A DNA stretch of 64,000 nucleotides from Liolophura sinensis (GCF_032854445.1 NC_088302.1:5949338-6013337), one strand, 5' to 3'. Counted from the first letter of the stretch, positions 11,501 to 25,324 are shown. Notes: generated by a model from the sequence alone, not told the origin. Translations and numbers: made by a program.

Positions 11501-14500
11501 GTGAGCTTCACTCTTGAATCTAACTTTTATGTATAGGCACATATAATGCACATATATCTGTACAGGCACACCGGAATATGGATGGTTATTATTTTGTTTA
11601 TAGTTCATATTAACCTGTCGGGCTCTATTTCCAGGCATCGCCTCCATGTGTGTACAGTGTAGGAATTTGAATACAGTGTACGAAGAGTGGCAAAAGCTTT
11701 TACAAATCAATCTCTTTTCACTTGGCAGAAAGAAGTAAATATTTTATTGCCACATCATCCATAGGCTCTTCATGGCTCTGAAGACTTAATAGTGTTAAAT
11801 GGTTGGCTCTTAATGTAGCCAGCTCATGAAAAATTCAAGGCTGTCCAGCTGATTTTCCATGTCACCTGTTGACAAGAAAACACAGGGAGTAATGTGAAGT
11901 GGCGTTAGCGGGCCCCCTTTACACAGACCTAGCCCCATTTTAAGTGGGGTCAGGAGCATAGGCTTTACCTGCAAATTACCAAGACATCTAGACCTTTATT
12001 ATTGCCATTTGTGCTGAGGGCCTTCTGTTGTTGTGGTACGCTAATTGCCGGTTCCACTGCGTAGAGGCCCGTTATCCTGGCTCGTTCACCTGTGCCCAAG
12101 TGACTGTGGTCACAATGATTGATGAATTACCCAGAACTGTTTTTGTCCACATGTAAGGCGTCACTCTTTCAGCATTCAGTCTGCTCAAACCATATAACCA
12201 CAGCCTCTTGGTTGACCAGGCACTTTGAGTATAGAGTTCTATTCATGCATGTGCACTGTGACACCTGACTTGCGGTTGCCAGACCTATAGACATAAGCCT
12301 GTAACACTGGTTCATGTGTTCTTAAATGTTTAGGTCAGCACACAAACATGCATGTATACCTGTATACACTACATATACATGTGTGTATAGAGAGGTGTTG
12401 TTGATGTCCTCATCCATTCTTAACTTGTGTCTAACCCTCTCTTCTCAGTTTACTACACACGTGTGTATTTACATGTATGTGTACAGTTATAAAACAGCGT
12501 GACAAACACACAAGCTTACATATACCTGGGTGCAAGACATGTAATTTAGCTATTGAAGATGTTTTTACGTGATCAAAAAGCTTTGATAAACAGGAAATTT
12601 ATAAAAAGCCTCTGGAACAAAATAAAATGGTAGATTTTCAGTTTATTTTTATCCAGTGTTTTTATTTTATTTTTTTTTATTTATGGTCCACTCTCCTGTA
12701 AAACATGAAATATAATTGCATGGAGTTTGTGAAATGATTTTCCTCTGAAATACAGATGTACAGTAAATGACCATACAGGAAGCCATTGTTACAATGTCAA
12801 AGTTTTTAGATCCCAAGAATATTAGTTCTCAGTTAGCCCTTTTTTCATTTCGTCACTTAAATCTGATTACCAGTACATGTATCTCATTATATGAAGATCA
12901 ATAAACTTTTTGTAAAAACTGCGATAATATGCTGGTGATAAAATAAAGATATTCCAGTGTTTTTCCATGCATAAATGTCAAGATCAGCTAAGGTGTGTCA
13001 TAGTGGTGGCTAGAGAAGAGATGTAGGTTTGGGTTCACAAAATTATCACTTTAACAGAATCTTAAAAACAATCTGATCAATGCTAGTCTTGAGCTCTACA
13101 GAAAAAAAGACAAATCAAATATCAAAGGACTTGGATAAAAATAACTAAATCAAACTCTATGAGCCGTGAACAGATAAGTAGATGGCCTATAGACTAAAGC
13201 GCACAAAGTCTACGGTCATGTGCATTTACTTATGGTCTTTACGTGTAGGTCTTCCCGAGCTCTCAAGTGTTACAAGCCATTAGTTAAGTCTGTTTTGACA
13301 GCGTATCAGTGACTGGAAAAAAAGTGCACCATTTGATCTGACCGTGGCAAGGACTAGTGAAGAGATAATCCATTGCCACCTATTGTTCTGATTATAAAGG
13401 TAACATTAAAGACAAAGAGAACTTTCTTATGGACACTTTTTTCTTCTTCTCGTTCTTTTATTGTGGGTGATGAATGGTTATAATACATGATAAAACAGAT
13501 TAAATCGAATGTCACATGTTCAGACTTCAGTCACACTTGGGCATTAGTACATGTATCTAGACAAAAAACACGAGACAGAACAGGCTTCATAAATATCAGA
13601 TTGTATTAAAATCCACTGTGGTTATGCATGGTATAGAAACTTTTCATTTTAGGTAAAAGCAAAATAATCATATTTTCGTTGTCTTTTTGATTGTACAGTC
13701 ACGTGCACGTTTTTGGAGGGCAAAGTGCAGTTCCAGTAGCCTAATTGAAATCCTCTAATGCAATTCTTAGATAGTTGTACAATGGTTATATACATGTACA
13801 TGTATGATGTATATATATCTGTCAGCAGTATATATAAGGACACATGTCAATTTTTGTTTAACATCTTTTTTGTTTGAAGGAACTACCATGGCTTGCCAGG
13901 TGCATGTATCTGACATATTTGTTCAGTGTCGTACCAATTTATAAACACAGTCAGTGATAAAGTTTCAGAATCTTGAGGGAAGTGCAGAACCTCCAGGTAG
14001 CAGTTAAAAGGAGGTGGCTGAAATGGATCATAACTTGTGCTGTAACTTTTCTCTTCTGTTTTTTGTTATACATGAAAGATACATGAAAATGTTAAAATGC
14101 CATGTACATTAAGTTTAAACAGAGTGTGCGATAAAATTGATTTGCAGAAAAACGCAACTTTTTTTATCTGCAGAAAGATTGCCAATGGGAAAAGAATACA
14201 TGTTATGGAATTTATGCTCTTCGTGCAGAAGATTGATGCATACTTTGATGGATTATGACAAGTGGAAGCAAAAATGCTGGAGAAAACTAGCACTGTAGAC
14301 CTGGGATGGTGGAGTTCTAGGGTGACTGGGGTCAGAATCAGTCCACGAGGCCTGAGTCACAGTATCGATCAGGCGTTTACAACAAGCTAGTGTGATAGCC
14401 TGAAGCTAAGAACATGCTCAACATAACTACGACATGTATTTAATGAGTAGTCAGTCCTTCAATACTAATGCTCTCGCCACCATGTGGGTGAAATACATGT

Positions 14501-17500
14501 ACATGCACTGCAAAGGTGATACTGGGCCAAAGTCATCCATTCCTGCGTTCAGTGCTGAACTTCTGGAGTATTTATTCAGTCCAGTGTTTTATAACATATT
14601 TTTTTTGGGTATTTAATAACGATAATTTATATTGAGTAGTCAGAAGTGAGCATTCATTGCTGTGTCTTTTTTTGTGGGATTGAATAAATCCATGTAATGG
14701 CCTGGACCACTATCATTAGGTTACAAGAGGCGGAGCATAATGGCTGACCTACATGTGCTGCTTGGGCATGATGAATAACTTAGTGTCGTTGTTGAATGAT
14801 TAGGTTCGTGCAAAAAAAAGCTTTGGGCGAGAAATTTGAACCTTTGGATCAAAATTGTGTGAAGCTATTGAACAACAAGTTCCGCTTGTCCTGTAAAACC
14901 ACATTAAAGTCTTTGAGTCAGCTGAACAATGAAGTTATCTTAAGACATAGATGTTCAGCTGAATCAGCTCCTAAGTATGTGTCAAATTTATTCAATATTT
15001 TCAAGGTTTATGGGTATACCCAAGGGTCACATTTATTAGAAATACATGTAGGACCATGTCAGAGAAATCTTTCATTTCTTTTTACCATTTCAGAAAGAGG
15101 CTTGAGGGAATTTTTTAATGCATAAAAGTCCTTACTACTTGTACGGAAATGTGGGTGTGTAAATCTGTTTTCAATCGGTGTGTATACCTAATGTGACAGT
15201 TGTAAGTTATCAGACAAATCCTGAATACAGATAAAAGCTAGTGTTTTGACATGGTTGATCCAGTAGGGGTAATCTTAAGCGACATTGAGGGTGGTGTTAG
15301 CTGTCCAGCATGATGACCTGTCCAGTCTGGAGGGTTTGAGGTCAGCGTAAATCAGGTCTACAATCTATATCCCACTCTCCTGCTTCTTGGCCTAAGTGGA
15401 TCAACTCAGTACCAGCCTGTCAAGTGGTTAGGCCATTTAGTTACAAGAGGCTTACGAAAGATCAGCCATTGGTCATATTATGGTCATGCCAGATCGAATC
15501 CGTTGAGGAATTGCTTTCCGGTGAAGTTGGCAGCAACTAAGAAGTATTTCTTGATAGAATAACCCATATCATGCGAAAATTATAATTCCTTCCGAAAGTT
15601 GAAAGATCATATGTTTGCTGAAGGACCTATGTAATGGTGTGTTTTGATCATAACCAGATCATTGGATGTCTTAAGCACATAATTTTCTCACGGGGGATTG
15701 ATTCTTGTCAAGGATTGACATTCTACAAAGCGCAGGTTGACCTGACAAATGCAAGCAGCCTGCATCTACATTTGCAGCATTGTCTATTGCTTTGATTAAC
15801 TCGTTCAAATAACTGCCCGATGTTTTTGTCCTTCAGGCAGTGAGAAGATCCTGTACATGATTTAAATACTGTCCTCTTATTAATCGCTTAAGCTGGAGCT
15901 GCTCATAATTCTCCCACAAATCATGTCCGTGTACTGTTATTAATGCAAGTTTACATTTGCTCACCCAAAACAGGATGGGCTCCTTAAGAAGCTGTGTGAA
16001 TTTCTTGGTCCATTGATCAGACACTTTGAAGCACTTGTGTGGGGTTTGATGCTCAGATCAGCACTTCTTGCCTGTTAACACTAAAAGCAAGCTACATGTA
16101 TATGTACTTGTGGGCCTTGTCAAAACATTAATATTCTCATAAAACTGGGGGTTGTTTGCCTTTTAAACTAATAAATTGAAAAATGCTAATCAATGAAAAA
16201 GCAGTAATAGTTGAGTTATTTTATTGATTTAGTTACAAGTAATAAAATATATATGTTCTCGGTGTGTTCAAATATGTGGTAGCTCTATAAATCAGAATAA
16301 AATCTGCAGGAATTGAAATGGATTATGTTGGGGTTTTTTATTTCTATTTTTGAATGATAAACACATTTCTAGGACTACAAGACAAAAAAAGACAAAAAAA
16401 CCCCCCGAAATCTCATTAACTGATTTAAGGAAGCTTAACAAATGTATATTAAGTGTAAATTGCTCATGGCATTCGTCTAAGTATTCAGTATTCTGTTTAA
16501 GACTAAAGTGATATAGAACTTGGCAGGGATCCAGTTCTAGTTCCTGTCAGACCCAGCTATTTTCTAGAATTGTTTTAAAGTTTTATGATATTAGGCACAA
16601 GTATTTCTACAGATTTCCTCAAGGGACATCTACATTTGATTGTGTTTGAACCATAAATGACAACCAGTGTGGAGATGAAGTGCAAAATACATGTACACGA
16701 TACAGCAGGCTTACATAATACTCCAAAATGCAACTTGGCATCTGGTCTAAGGAGCAAATGCAATTTATTATATTTTTTGCTCTTGGTACATGCACACTGC
16801 ATGTAAATGCAAATGTAGGTGTCATTACAGCGACATCAATGACAGTGGATTCTCAAAGACAGTTTTGCAAATTTTTAGACGCCAATACATGTATGTCCAG
16901 ATACATGTACATGTGTGCTTTGTGTGATGTTCGTCTCTCATACATTTAATGGCTCCTGACGGTGTAATAGTGTATGTACAGTATGTACATTGTATGTGTG
17001 ATAAAATTCATCTGGTCAACAAGACCATTGCTATAAACTTCTTTTATGCAATACAGTCCTCTTACAGTAGCTTACATGTAGTTTCTAGACTTCCTTCTAA
17101 ATGAAGCCTTTTTGTAAGCCCAGTAAACACAAATGGTAATGTAATTTCCACTTGCTGGAACTCCCGAAGGTTAATCAAGATCTGAGGTAAACTGCGTTGG
17201 TGTTGTTAAGTGGACAGGAAGTTGGAGGATGTTCTGTGACAGCCTTCCCTCAAGGAATCTTGTGCACCAGCTGGGAGGGGAAAAAACTGTGAGAACCAGC
17301 GCTGGAATGTCACCTAATCATGACCCCGATATCATTGTTGCCATTCCTGAGCTGGGTAGACCCCGGCTTATGTCTGGGGGTCTTCAGCTGGTCCACTGGC
17401 AACATCTGTATTATGTCCTGTTTCTGTACACACCTGACACAATAGGTGCATGGAAGTCTGGACCAGTCACACTAATAGGGGCTTTCAATGTGCATTACCT

Positions 17501-18841
17501 TTACGCTTAGTGTACATGTATGTGTGTCTGTATAAATAGGAAAACTTAGGGCTGATACAAGGATGCTGTCCTTCCAAAAGTTCCTTTATTAGGTAAAAAT
17601 ATGCAAAATATGAATTCAGTCTTATAAACCTCCCTATAGCAGTTCCAAAAACTGTGACACATGCATGTGCATTTAGCTTACATTACAAAATTCATCTATT
17701 TTGCTGTGCCACCCATGATGGGTTTCATAAGATTGGACAAGTCAGTCTGTCCTGCAGACACCAACAAAAGACTTGATGGGTGCAACTTTTTTTTTAGTTC
17801 TTATGCATTTCAACGTGCTGGCATTAAGCAATGAAATAAATAAATTTCTTAGAATTTCTTCTTGCATTTACACTTTGCATGATGGACAGGCTTTACCAGT
17901 GCTGGACATGCATTCTTTAGACAAGACATTATCAGTCGCAGACGTGTAGTTTTCAGCAGTTGCATACAAGCATACAACATAAATATGGATGCAGAGTTCT
18001 GTATGAAGTACATTTATGCGAGGTATTTTTATTGTTTGCAGATGTGGTAATGGCCTTGACATTCACAGTATGGTATTACCAAGCTAAACGTAGTTAGGCA
18101 CTTACATGTGTGTATTATGAAAAGGTATTGCCTACGTGCATATATTTATGACATACAGCACCCAGTGTCCAATATAATGCCAGTAATAGATGACATGTTA
18201 CTGACTGTCAAATCTGTCAGTTACATCTATGCTTTGGAACATGTCACATGTATATATGAAGGCATACATTAGTGTTATTGTGGTGTATTTCTTTCAGCAT
18301 TCTGATCCTTAACAGAAGCTGCACTTCTGTCATTTAAAGTTCTACTTCCTTTATTAAATATGCATCATTGATGATGAGATGATCATGAATAACCAACCCA
18401 TTGTCTCTGTTGTGCATATGTATGTATGACCTATTTTTGATTAAAGTACATGTACAGTACCAGCACTCTATGTCGGGAAAATGGCCTGCCAGGTACATGT
18501 ATATGGGAAATGTCTGATCCCAAGCCACATATAAGCATGGGGTCCCATTGTTAGCTAATATTATATGTCTATAACTAAAGTTAGAGCATTCGTTTGGCTG
18601 AGTGAGCCATTGAAGAACCATGTTGTTTGAAATATTAGAACTCCACAAGTAGATTCTGGTTGTCTAACCAGTGATTTTAACATGTAGGGTAGCTTATAAA
18701 TGCTTCTTTTTTATTTTTAAGGGAAATATTCATGGTTATTGTATTTATTAATTGTACCTGTGTATTCAGTTTACCTTGTTGTAAAAATTTTGGTTGTCTG
18801 GATACATAATAACGTATGTTCTGTTCCAACTATTTCTAACC

Positions 18842-18863
18842 AGATTGTCTTTTCACATTACAG
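18842..18863 (+). other. 3' splice site of exon A
   Basis: A pyrimidine-rich tract (TTGTCTTTTCACATTACAG) ends in AG at 18862-18863, directly before the cadherin-coding sequence. The phase is 1. This AG rather than a neighbouring one is chosen because the preceding residues in the same frame are unlike cadherin and the glycine it creates is the conserved one. Confidence 0.9.
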
Positions 18864-19178
18864 GCACAATTCGTACCAATCAGGTGTTGGACAGGGAAAC
18901 CGCGTCACACTACTGGCTGACCGTTTATGCTCAGGATCGTGGGGTGGTTCCTCTACACTCTCGCTTGGACGTATTTATCGAGGTGGAAGACCTGAATGAT
19001 AATATCCCCCAGACCATAGAGCCGGCGTACTACGCGTCCGTGGTAGAGAACAGCAAGGCAGGCGTTACTGTGGTAAAGATAGAGGCAGAGGATGGTGACC
19101 AGAACCCTCTACAGAGGTTACAGTTTGACATCACGGGTGGGAACCCCCAGGGCTTCTTCAGGATTGACCCAGTGTCAG
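18864..19178 (+). CDS. Fat-like protocadherin, internal exon A (parts of two cadherin repeats)
   Basis: Internal exon of a Fat-like protocadherin, a giant single-pass adhesion protein whose extracellular cadherin (EC) repeats bind calcium between modules. The exon is 315 bp. It starts 2 bases into a Gly codon and ends after base 1 of another Gly codon, so both flanking introns are phase 1. Its 104 whole codons begin TIRTNQVLDRE (residues 1-11), followed by WLTVYAQDRG (17-26) and the linker DLNDNIP (42-48); these complete one EC repeat with LDRE, DRG and DxNDNxP calcium ligands. A second repeat starts with VVENSKAG (59-66), EAEDGD (73-78) and ends GNPQGFFRIDPVSG. The GNPQGFF and SHYWLTVYAQDRGVVP wording matches the FAT1/FAT3/kugelei class rather than classical cadherins. 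No signal peptide or membrane segment lies here. GC content is clearly higher than in the flanking introns. The open frame before 18864 and after 19178 is intronic. Which EC numbers these are cannot be told from the window. Confidence 0.95.
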
Positions 19179-19184
19179 GTAAAA
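19177..19184 (+). other. 5' splice site of exon A
   Basis: AG|GTAAAA, with the exon ending at 19178 and the donor GT at 19179-19180. The in-frame continuation reads cadherin-like only up to the split Gly. Beyond it the frame runs into non-cadherin residues and a stop at about 19235-19237, so retention of this intron would truncate the protein. Confidence 0.9.
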
Positions 19185-19190
19185 CCTCCA

Positions 19191-19372
19191 AACTTGAACG
19201 ACCCTACATCAGATTGAACCACTTTTTTTTAGGTTGAACTGCCTTACTTTGGATTGAACCACCTTGTATTTAGGTTGAACTGCCTTATGGTAGGTTGAAC
19301 CATGTTCAGGTGGAACCACTTTTTTGTAGGCTGAACCACCAGATCGGAGGTTGAAATTTTAGGCTGAACCAT
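19191..19372. repeat. Degenerate repeat of AGGTTGAACC-type words beside the exon A donor
   Basis: About nine to ten occurrences of (A)GG(T/C)TGAAC(C/T) or GATTGAACC at roughly 15-25 bp spacing, often followed by ACCTT or ACTTTTTT. It starts 12 bp after the exon A splice donor. Spacing is uneven, so it is an old, decayed tandem repeat. Confidence 0.75.
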
Positions 19373-22300
19373 TTGTGAAGTGGCATGATACTTAAAGCAG
19401 GCCACTACTCATCTCCATAATTTTCATGTGTGTATAAAAATCTCAGAAAACTTTGACCACCATTTGTTTTGCATGAATAATAAAATACTGTATTTAAACA
19501 GTTTTTACCAACTTTACTCTTCCAAGGGTAAAAAGTTGCAATCAGTTAACTCCAAGTAGACTTTCTGGTTATGCACACATAGAAAGTCTATATGTAAATA
19601 TGAGGAGTGGCCTGTGCCGAGATTGACAGTGTTTTTCAGCATTTTAATACTAAATTTGTAAATACTATTTGTTATAGTTCTGGCCACAGGATGACAAAGC
19701 TGTCTTTGACTTATCTGCAAAACAGGTTAATGTGCTTAAATTGTGACCTACATTTATAGGAACTTTTATTCTAAAACATCAGATTAGTTGTCTTTAATTT
19801 TCACAGCAAGTTGAAAATTAGGTTTGAATATATGTCCAGGGACAATAGCACTTAATTATTCTGATACAGCTCTGTGACCCTGGGGCCTGATTTGCATCTT
19901 GCAAGAGGGTTATTCTGCATGGGTGCTGATTTTCAAACACTCTGTTTATTTAAACATTGATTTGGTGGTGGGATTATTTTATTTCTCTTAATGGAAAAGT
20001 TATACATATTGTATTACTTACACCCATGTGGATGATGTATGTAAAGAGCCTAACGCAGTTTCTTTAAGTTTTGCTCACTAACACTTGCTTGTTCTTGCCA
20101 CAAATTTGGATGTACATGCTTGTAAACAAACTGCTTTGCCTGTTTGCCTTCTCTTAGACTATATTGGTGGAGCAGGTAAGTTAAAAAGACGTACTTTTAA
20201 TGTTAACCTGAGCTGAAGACCCTTCCCTGGTCAGTGTTGTTTAAGTCTCGTAAAATTGAGGGTGCTTGGAATATGACAAGGTTTCAAAGCCATCTTCAAA
20301 AGCCTTGGAAGCTACATGTACTGTAGTTCTGCCGGCCAGTGCCTTACAGAAGTATTGCGTAAGTGTTGGCTCGGGTATTTTTTCACAAGGAATGCACTGA
20401 TCACATCAGTCTGATAAATGGCTTGTCTCTCGGTGTAAAAATCCATCCATCCAATTTATTCTCCTGCTTGAAAACAGTTCCCAATATCAGTTATAAAGGC
20501 GCCTCCTTGAATAAGAGATCAGTGAAGTTGAGGCTTAGTTGATCAGATACCCTGGATTAATCCAGCCCGAGGGTACAGTTATGTTCAGGTGTATACGCAC
20601 ATGGAGCTTTATTGAATATAATTTGATCCACTGGAAGGAAAAATACAGGCTTATAAAGCTACGTGAACATGATATATTCTGTGAAAGTTACCAGTGTGTG
20701 GTCTACACGCTGATCAGGGAATCGGTCTATACCTATAGCACCTGTATGTTGTACACAGTGTTTAACCCTTGTCATTAAGCTGGTATTCTAAACTTTCCTA
20801 ATGTTGTCCGTTAGAAAAATGTCCATTAGAAGCGAATTTGATGACCTGTGGATGCAAATTTTCAGATTTATTGGGATACTGATGCATACATTTAATACAT
20901 GTATATCAAATCTATCATGGGATATTTTCCATCAAATCTGAATATCTGCATAGGGCTGATAATTTCTAGTGTTTGGTGGAAGTGAAATGTATGTTGAATT
21001 ACATGAAGTTATATTTTGTGCAGAAGTTAGATCAAAATAAATTTTACCTAACAAAACATGTATATTTCAAAAGAGATATTTCACCACAATCCCTGGTTAT
21101 TGGTAAATTGAAGTTTTTGAACCATTTTTCGTTTCCTGTAGTATTTGGTCATTTACTTGACATTTCCATGTACATGTACCTGAATGCCTGTCCCTACATG
21201 CACTTAAAGACGCACAGGTTTGTCTGAAATAAGGAAATAAACAAACTCTTACAAGCAATGAACATGCCTGTTTCTCATGAATTACTGAATTACAATTGAG
21301 TAACAGCGCAATATGTTTAGACAAGCTTATTCATGTTTTCGTTTGATAAGGATACCTTTCAATTATTCAGCATACATTGCTGCTGACTGCTAGTTGCAGG
21401 GAGATATTGGAGTCCGTCAGCTGAAACAAAACTACATCACGTACATTGTATTGTGAGTTAAGATTTTAATGAATAGGCCAGGATGTGTAGGCAGGGGTCA
21501 GCAGTGCTAACAGTGCCTGTGTATGTCAGCTCTTCTGCCACATTTGGCCCTTTTGACCCTCATCCAGTTGTTCCCAACAGGGAATTGATAGAAAGCTGAT
21601 GCACATTGGTAATACATGTTAAAATGCCAGGCAGATATCCTGTTTCTGACTAGTATACATGTCCTCGGGGGGTTGTTTTTCAACCAGCTCGTATTGAAGT
21701 CAATGTAGGTGTTTTTTTTTTCACCTGTATGTAGTTACTTTAGCTTTGTGTGCATCCAAATAGATTTGACTTCTGCTGTTGAATATCACAAACATATGGA
21801 ATAAGTAACAAATCTGTACAAGCAACAGGGAGCTATTTGTCATTCCTCAGGCTATTTGATAATACAGTACCAATTACTGAACACCTGGTATGAGGGAGTT
21901 AGTTGTAAGCCTTATGTCTGGTGGACTGGCTAAGTATCTGTCGGCTAGGGGAGAACGGGTAACCATATCTAGCACCTGCCGTGCTGGAGGTTGTGCTTCA
22001 GATAAAACATCAACAGTACCTGGTGGTCTTAGTCTTAGCTCAGGCTGCTATGTTTTGGTAGTAACTGAATATGTCCACATGACCAGTGCATTTCCCAGTC
22101 ATACAAATTCATACCTACATATCACAGTACACCGCACCTAGTGCACATGCTTTACACACATGTACATGGACTCGTGGAAATACAGGAGAATGGTTATTGT
22201 CCTGCATTGACTCAAAATTACATGCATTGAGTTGAAATCCAACCTTTATTGTAGAGAATATATTCTGTCCAACTGAACTGTTTGCTCTTTCCCATCGATG

Positions 22301-22699
22301 TCTATAACAGTACACGAATATACATTAGGAATGTATGCAATTCCACTTTTAAAATAAGGAGAAAGTGAATAACACATTGTTATAATTATCAGCTGCAATC
22401 GTTAAGAGACTCACATTAGTTTGTGAAATAATGTTTCAAAATCCCTTGCTTGAAATAATGAGACTGAAAAGTGGTAGGTCAAGTGTTTAGGGATACGACC
22501 ATTAAAGCCAGTATCATGCTTTATATCTCAACATCACTTTCTCATATTATTGATTTCTAATGGATGCATTTAAACATGAATTATTTAAACCTTTCAGGGT
22601 TGACATTGAAATGTAAGTGAGAGGAATGCTGGGTGTGGAAAACATGAAGGAAGCTTCATTATGTCTGAACACAGTGTGTTAGTTGCTGTGTTTTATGAA

Positions 22700-22866
22700 T
22701 ATTTTATTTCATTGGTGTTTTCACTTATACATTGGCGAAAGGAAACTGGGCAGAACCGGTGGGTGGGGTGGGGTTGGGTTGGGGTGGGGTGGTGTTTTGT
22801 GGTGGGGGGACCCACAACCATCCTCAGGTTGCTGACAGACCTTTCCACGTCTTTGGAAGAAGTGGA
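22700..22866 (-). mobile_element. tRNA-derived SINE fragment with G-rich insertion (copy c)
   Basis: Minus-oriented. ATTTCATTGGTGTTTTCACTTATAC and GAAAGGAAACTGGGCAGA match the tail side of the SINE. After a G-rich stretch (22758-22807) the body resumes with CCCACAACCATCCTCAGGTT and GCTGACAGACCTTTCCACGT. The head is missing. Confidence 0.7.
22758..22810 (+). repeat. G-rich tract with G-quadruplex potential
   Basis: Successive GGGG/GGG runs separated by one or two T (GGTGGGTGGGGTGGGGTTGG and onward), inside SINE copy c. The composition fits a multi-tract G-quadruplex on the + strand. Confidence 0.7.
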
Positions 22867-23346
22867 CTGTTATTCTGAACCATGTTCATAGCAGGATAGG
22901 GTTTCACAAATCTCATCTGGACATTGGTATTTTGTGAAGAAAATATAGCCTAATGGCATATTCATGTAGTTTGTTTTGGACACTAAATATTTGTGAAAGT
23001 GCAGTAATTTTTGATATTGTCGGTATTGAGAGATGACGTATAGTTTCCATTAACCCACTTTCATACACATGATGTCTGCCGAGATAATATCTTCCAGATC
23101 GTACATCATGGTATGAAGATGTTTGTAAGCAGAGAACCTTAGTTCCATGTACAAGCCCTGTGTCCAGTAGGTGAAACCAGGCAGGCATGTAGTGGGTCAT
23201 TGAATTTCTCTCTGCAACGGCATGCAATCTTCATTGTCCGTCTCGCAGCATCAACCTCCAGATAATACACAACACACAGCTACGTGTCCCCATATCCCTC
23301 TGAGAAGTTCAGCACGCTGGTAAATTTGTATGACATTGGTATGTAT

Positions 23347-23364
23347 ACATATATATATATATAT
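23347..23364. repeat. (TA)n microsatellite
   Basis: Alternating TA run of about nine units. Confidence 0.85.
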
Positions 23365-24448
23365 GGACTTGTTAATAAGAAACACAGTCTCCTGTAGCTT
23401 TGGTGTTCTTTGTGCACTTTGTTTCTTTTGAAGTAATGATGTAAGACATTGAATAAAGAGTGCTCTGCATGACTTCCTGTATAACATGTCCACTGCAGGG
23501 TTTATGCCCGGGATAGTAATAGTCTGGGCAGGATGGGAGTAATTACTGTGTTAGCTGGCTTGCCCCCAGCTAACAGAACCACTGATGTAATGGTGTTTAG
23601 TGTTTTGAGGGGAGGGACTGGGATAGGGTGTAGGTGTCTGTGATAACCTGACAAATGAGCCTCATCTCCTCCTGGAGTGATAGGTGGCGTTACACTATAT
23701 CCTGTTCATTACTTACACTCAAACCTTCCTGGAAAAAAAAACACCACCTCAAAAATACACTAGTCTTGCAAAAATGGTGGCTGTGTAACAGTAAGTGCTG
23801 ATCTAAGAATTTGTACAGCCGGTCAAGCCTTTACTAAAAGTTCAGTGTAGAAAGAGAAAGAAGGAGAGAAAAAAAAAAGATACAGATAGGAATGCATTGT
23901 TAATCTTTTGATTGATACTCAGAAAAGTACCCATGATACTCTCCAGTCATTCATTGTCCTCTGAACATAAGGACTACCTGCACACCACACCTACATGTGT
24001 GGTATGGGAAAACCATTAGACTTTACTTATAGGTGATAGTGTTGCAATGTGCCAAGTATGTATAGTATAGTGTTGACTTCAGCATCTGATAGCAGTGCTG
24101 GCTCTTCAGTACCCTGGGCCCCAGCTGGGTTACATCACTGATAGCAATCTACCTCTCTGATAGTTCCTCCCTTGAACCAGTCAATCTTCACCCTGGGGAA
24201 TCTACAGGCCCCTGGGTCATATCTGCAGGCAGGAATCCACATACTATCCTCAGAGTAAGACTGCTCTACCATTGGCCTGTGTAGAGGTAGATACATTGAA
24301 CATCAGAGGGCAGTAGTGTGGTACAACATTAAACATGAACACAGACTATTACACACAACTAAATCCTTGTGTTTGTGTTTTGGATCTTAAGTAAGATCTA
24401 ATAAATGAAAACATCTCTTATGGTATCAGATCATGATAAATGCACACT

Positions 24449-24520
24449 GTGCACTTGTACATTGTAGAATGTGCACTGGTATATTGTAGAATGTGCACTG
24501 GTACATTGTAGAATGTGCAG
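24449..24520. repeat. Minisatellite, 22-bp unit x 3.3
   Basis: Units start at 24449, 24471 and 24493: GTGCACTGGTACATTGTAG followed by AAT, then a partial GTGCA. It has two or three substitutions in total. Confidence 0.9.
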
Positions 24521-25324
24521 TTACCATACTCATACTGATGTTACTGTGCCTGAGAAAATGATGTTACATTTGATATATGATATCATGTGGGGAAGTGTGT
24601 GATTTATTGCATGTATATATGAAAAGAAACTTAATTTCCAATCTGTAGTAATTTACAAAAGGTCAACAGTTTTGTTGCTTATGTTAAAATTTAATGAGAG
24701 TATGTTAAAAAAATTGGTTAGGTGAGAAATGTTAAGATACATGTAAATGAATTGTATTTGCAGATTTATTTTTTTCAAGCCACATGTATTCTATGGGTGG
24801 CCTATTTCAACTTGCTAGACGTTAAATTCAGACAACCCAAACTTATTAGCAGTAAAGACTGAAAACACAGAAAAACTGTGCGTTTGAAGTACTCCTTGCT
24901 TAAGTGGTGAATTCTGAAACAGGAATGTATCAATTGGAACATTGTTGAATGTTATATATGTATTGATAACAGTAAGCTGTTGTGGGAGAGTATAAGGTAC
25001 ACAGGCCTAATATATGTGTTATGGTGAAATTCCATAGATCATGTGATATTTTTCTAACTGAGAATGATTATTTTGCTAAGTCAGCTGTAATGAAACCAGA
25101 TGTTGATAAAATGACAAGTGTAGAAAGAATAACAGCACAGGATGTATCATAACATTGGTGTATAGGATTCACAGTGTTTTGTAATCTGAGAAAATATTTA
25201 ACAAAACCTACAGTAACACCTTACAGCTTGCACAAGGTCAAATTCAGGCATTTTTTTTTTAAACCTGTGGTGTGTACCCAATTTAAGCAGAAGTTAAGCA
25301 AGACGCTCAAATTAAAGCTAACAA

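Larger units (their letters stand above)
1..18863 (+). other. Intron upstream of exon A (partial, at least 18.9 kb)
   Basis: No exon is recognisable here; its 5' end lies outside the window. The content is AT-rich intron sequence with many ACATGTAC palindromes, minisatellites near 575, 803, 3382 and 11320, a Tigger-like element at 1291-2388, an (ATTC)-tailed fragment near 5.9 kb and SINE copies at 8.6 and 9.4 kb. From about 11.5 to 18.8 kb I see no repeat family, RNA gene or coding signal beyond scattered ACATGTAC words. Open frames are all short and lack family resemblance. It is assigned to the Fat-like gene because exon A needs an upstream exon ending in the first base of a Gly codon. Confidence 0.75.

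Noticed and set aside
11253-11710. Repetitive open frames on both strands
   Set aside because: Translation of the 34-bp minisatellite; both strands are equally open.
14796-15125. 109-codon plus-strand open frame with fairly protein-like composition
   Set aside because: No splice or family support was found. It could be a decayed element fragment, but nothing in it is diagnostic.
18794-18863. Upstream in-frame extension of exon A from an ATG at 18794
   Set aside because: The residues are hydrophobic intron translation ending in a pyrimidine tract and AG; the cadherin homology begins exactly after that AG.
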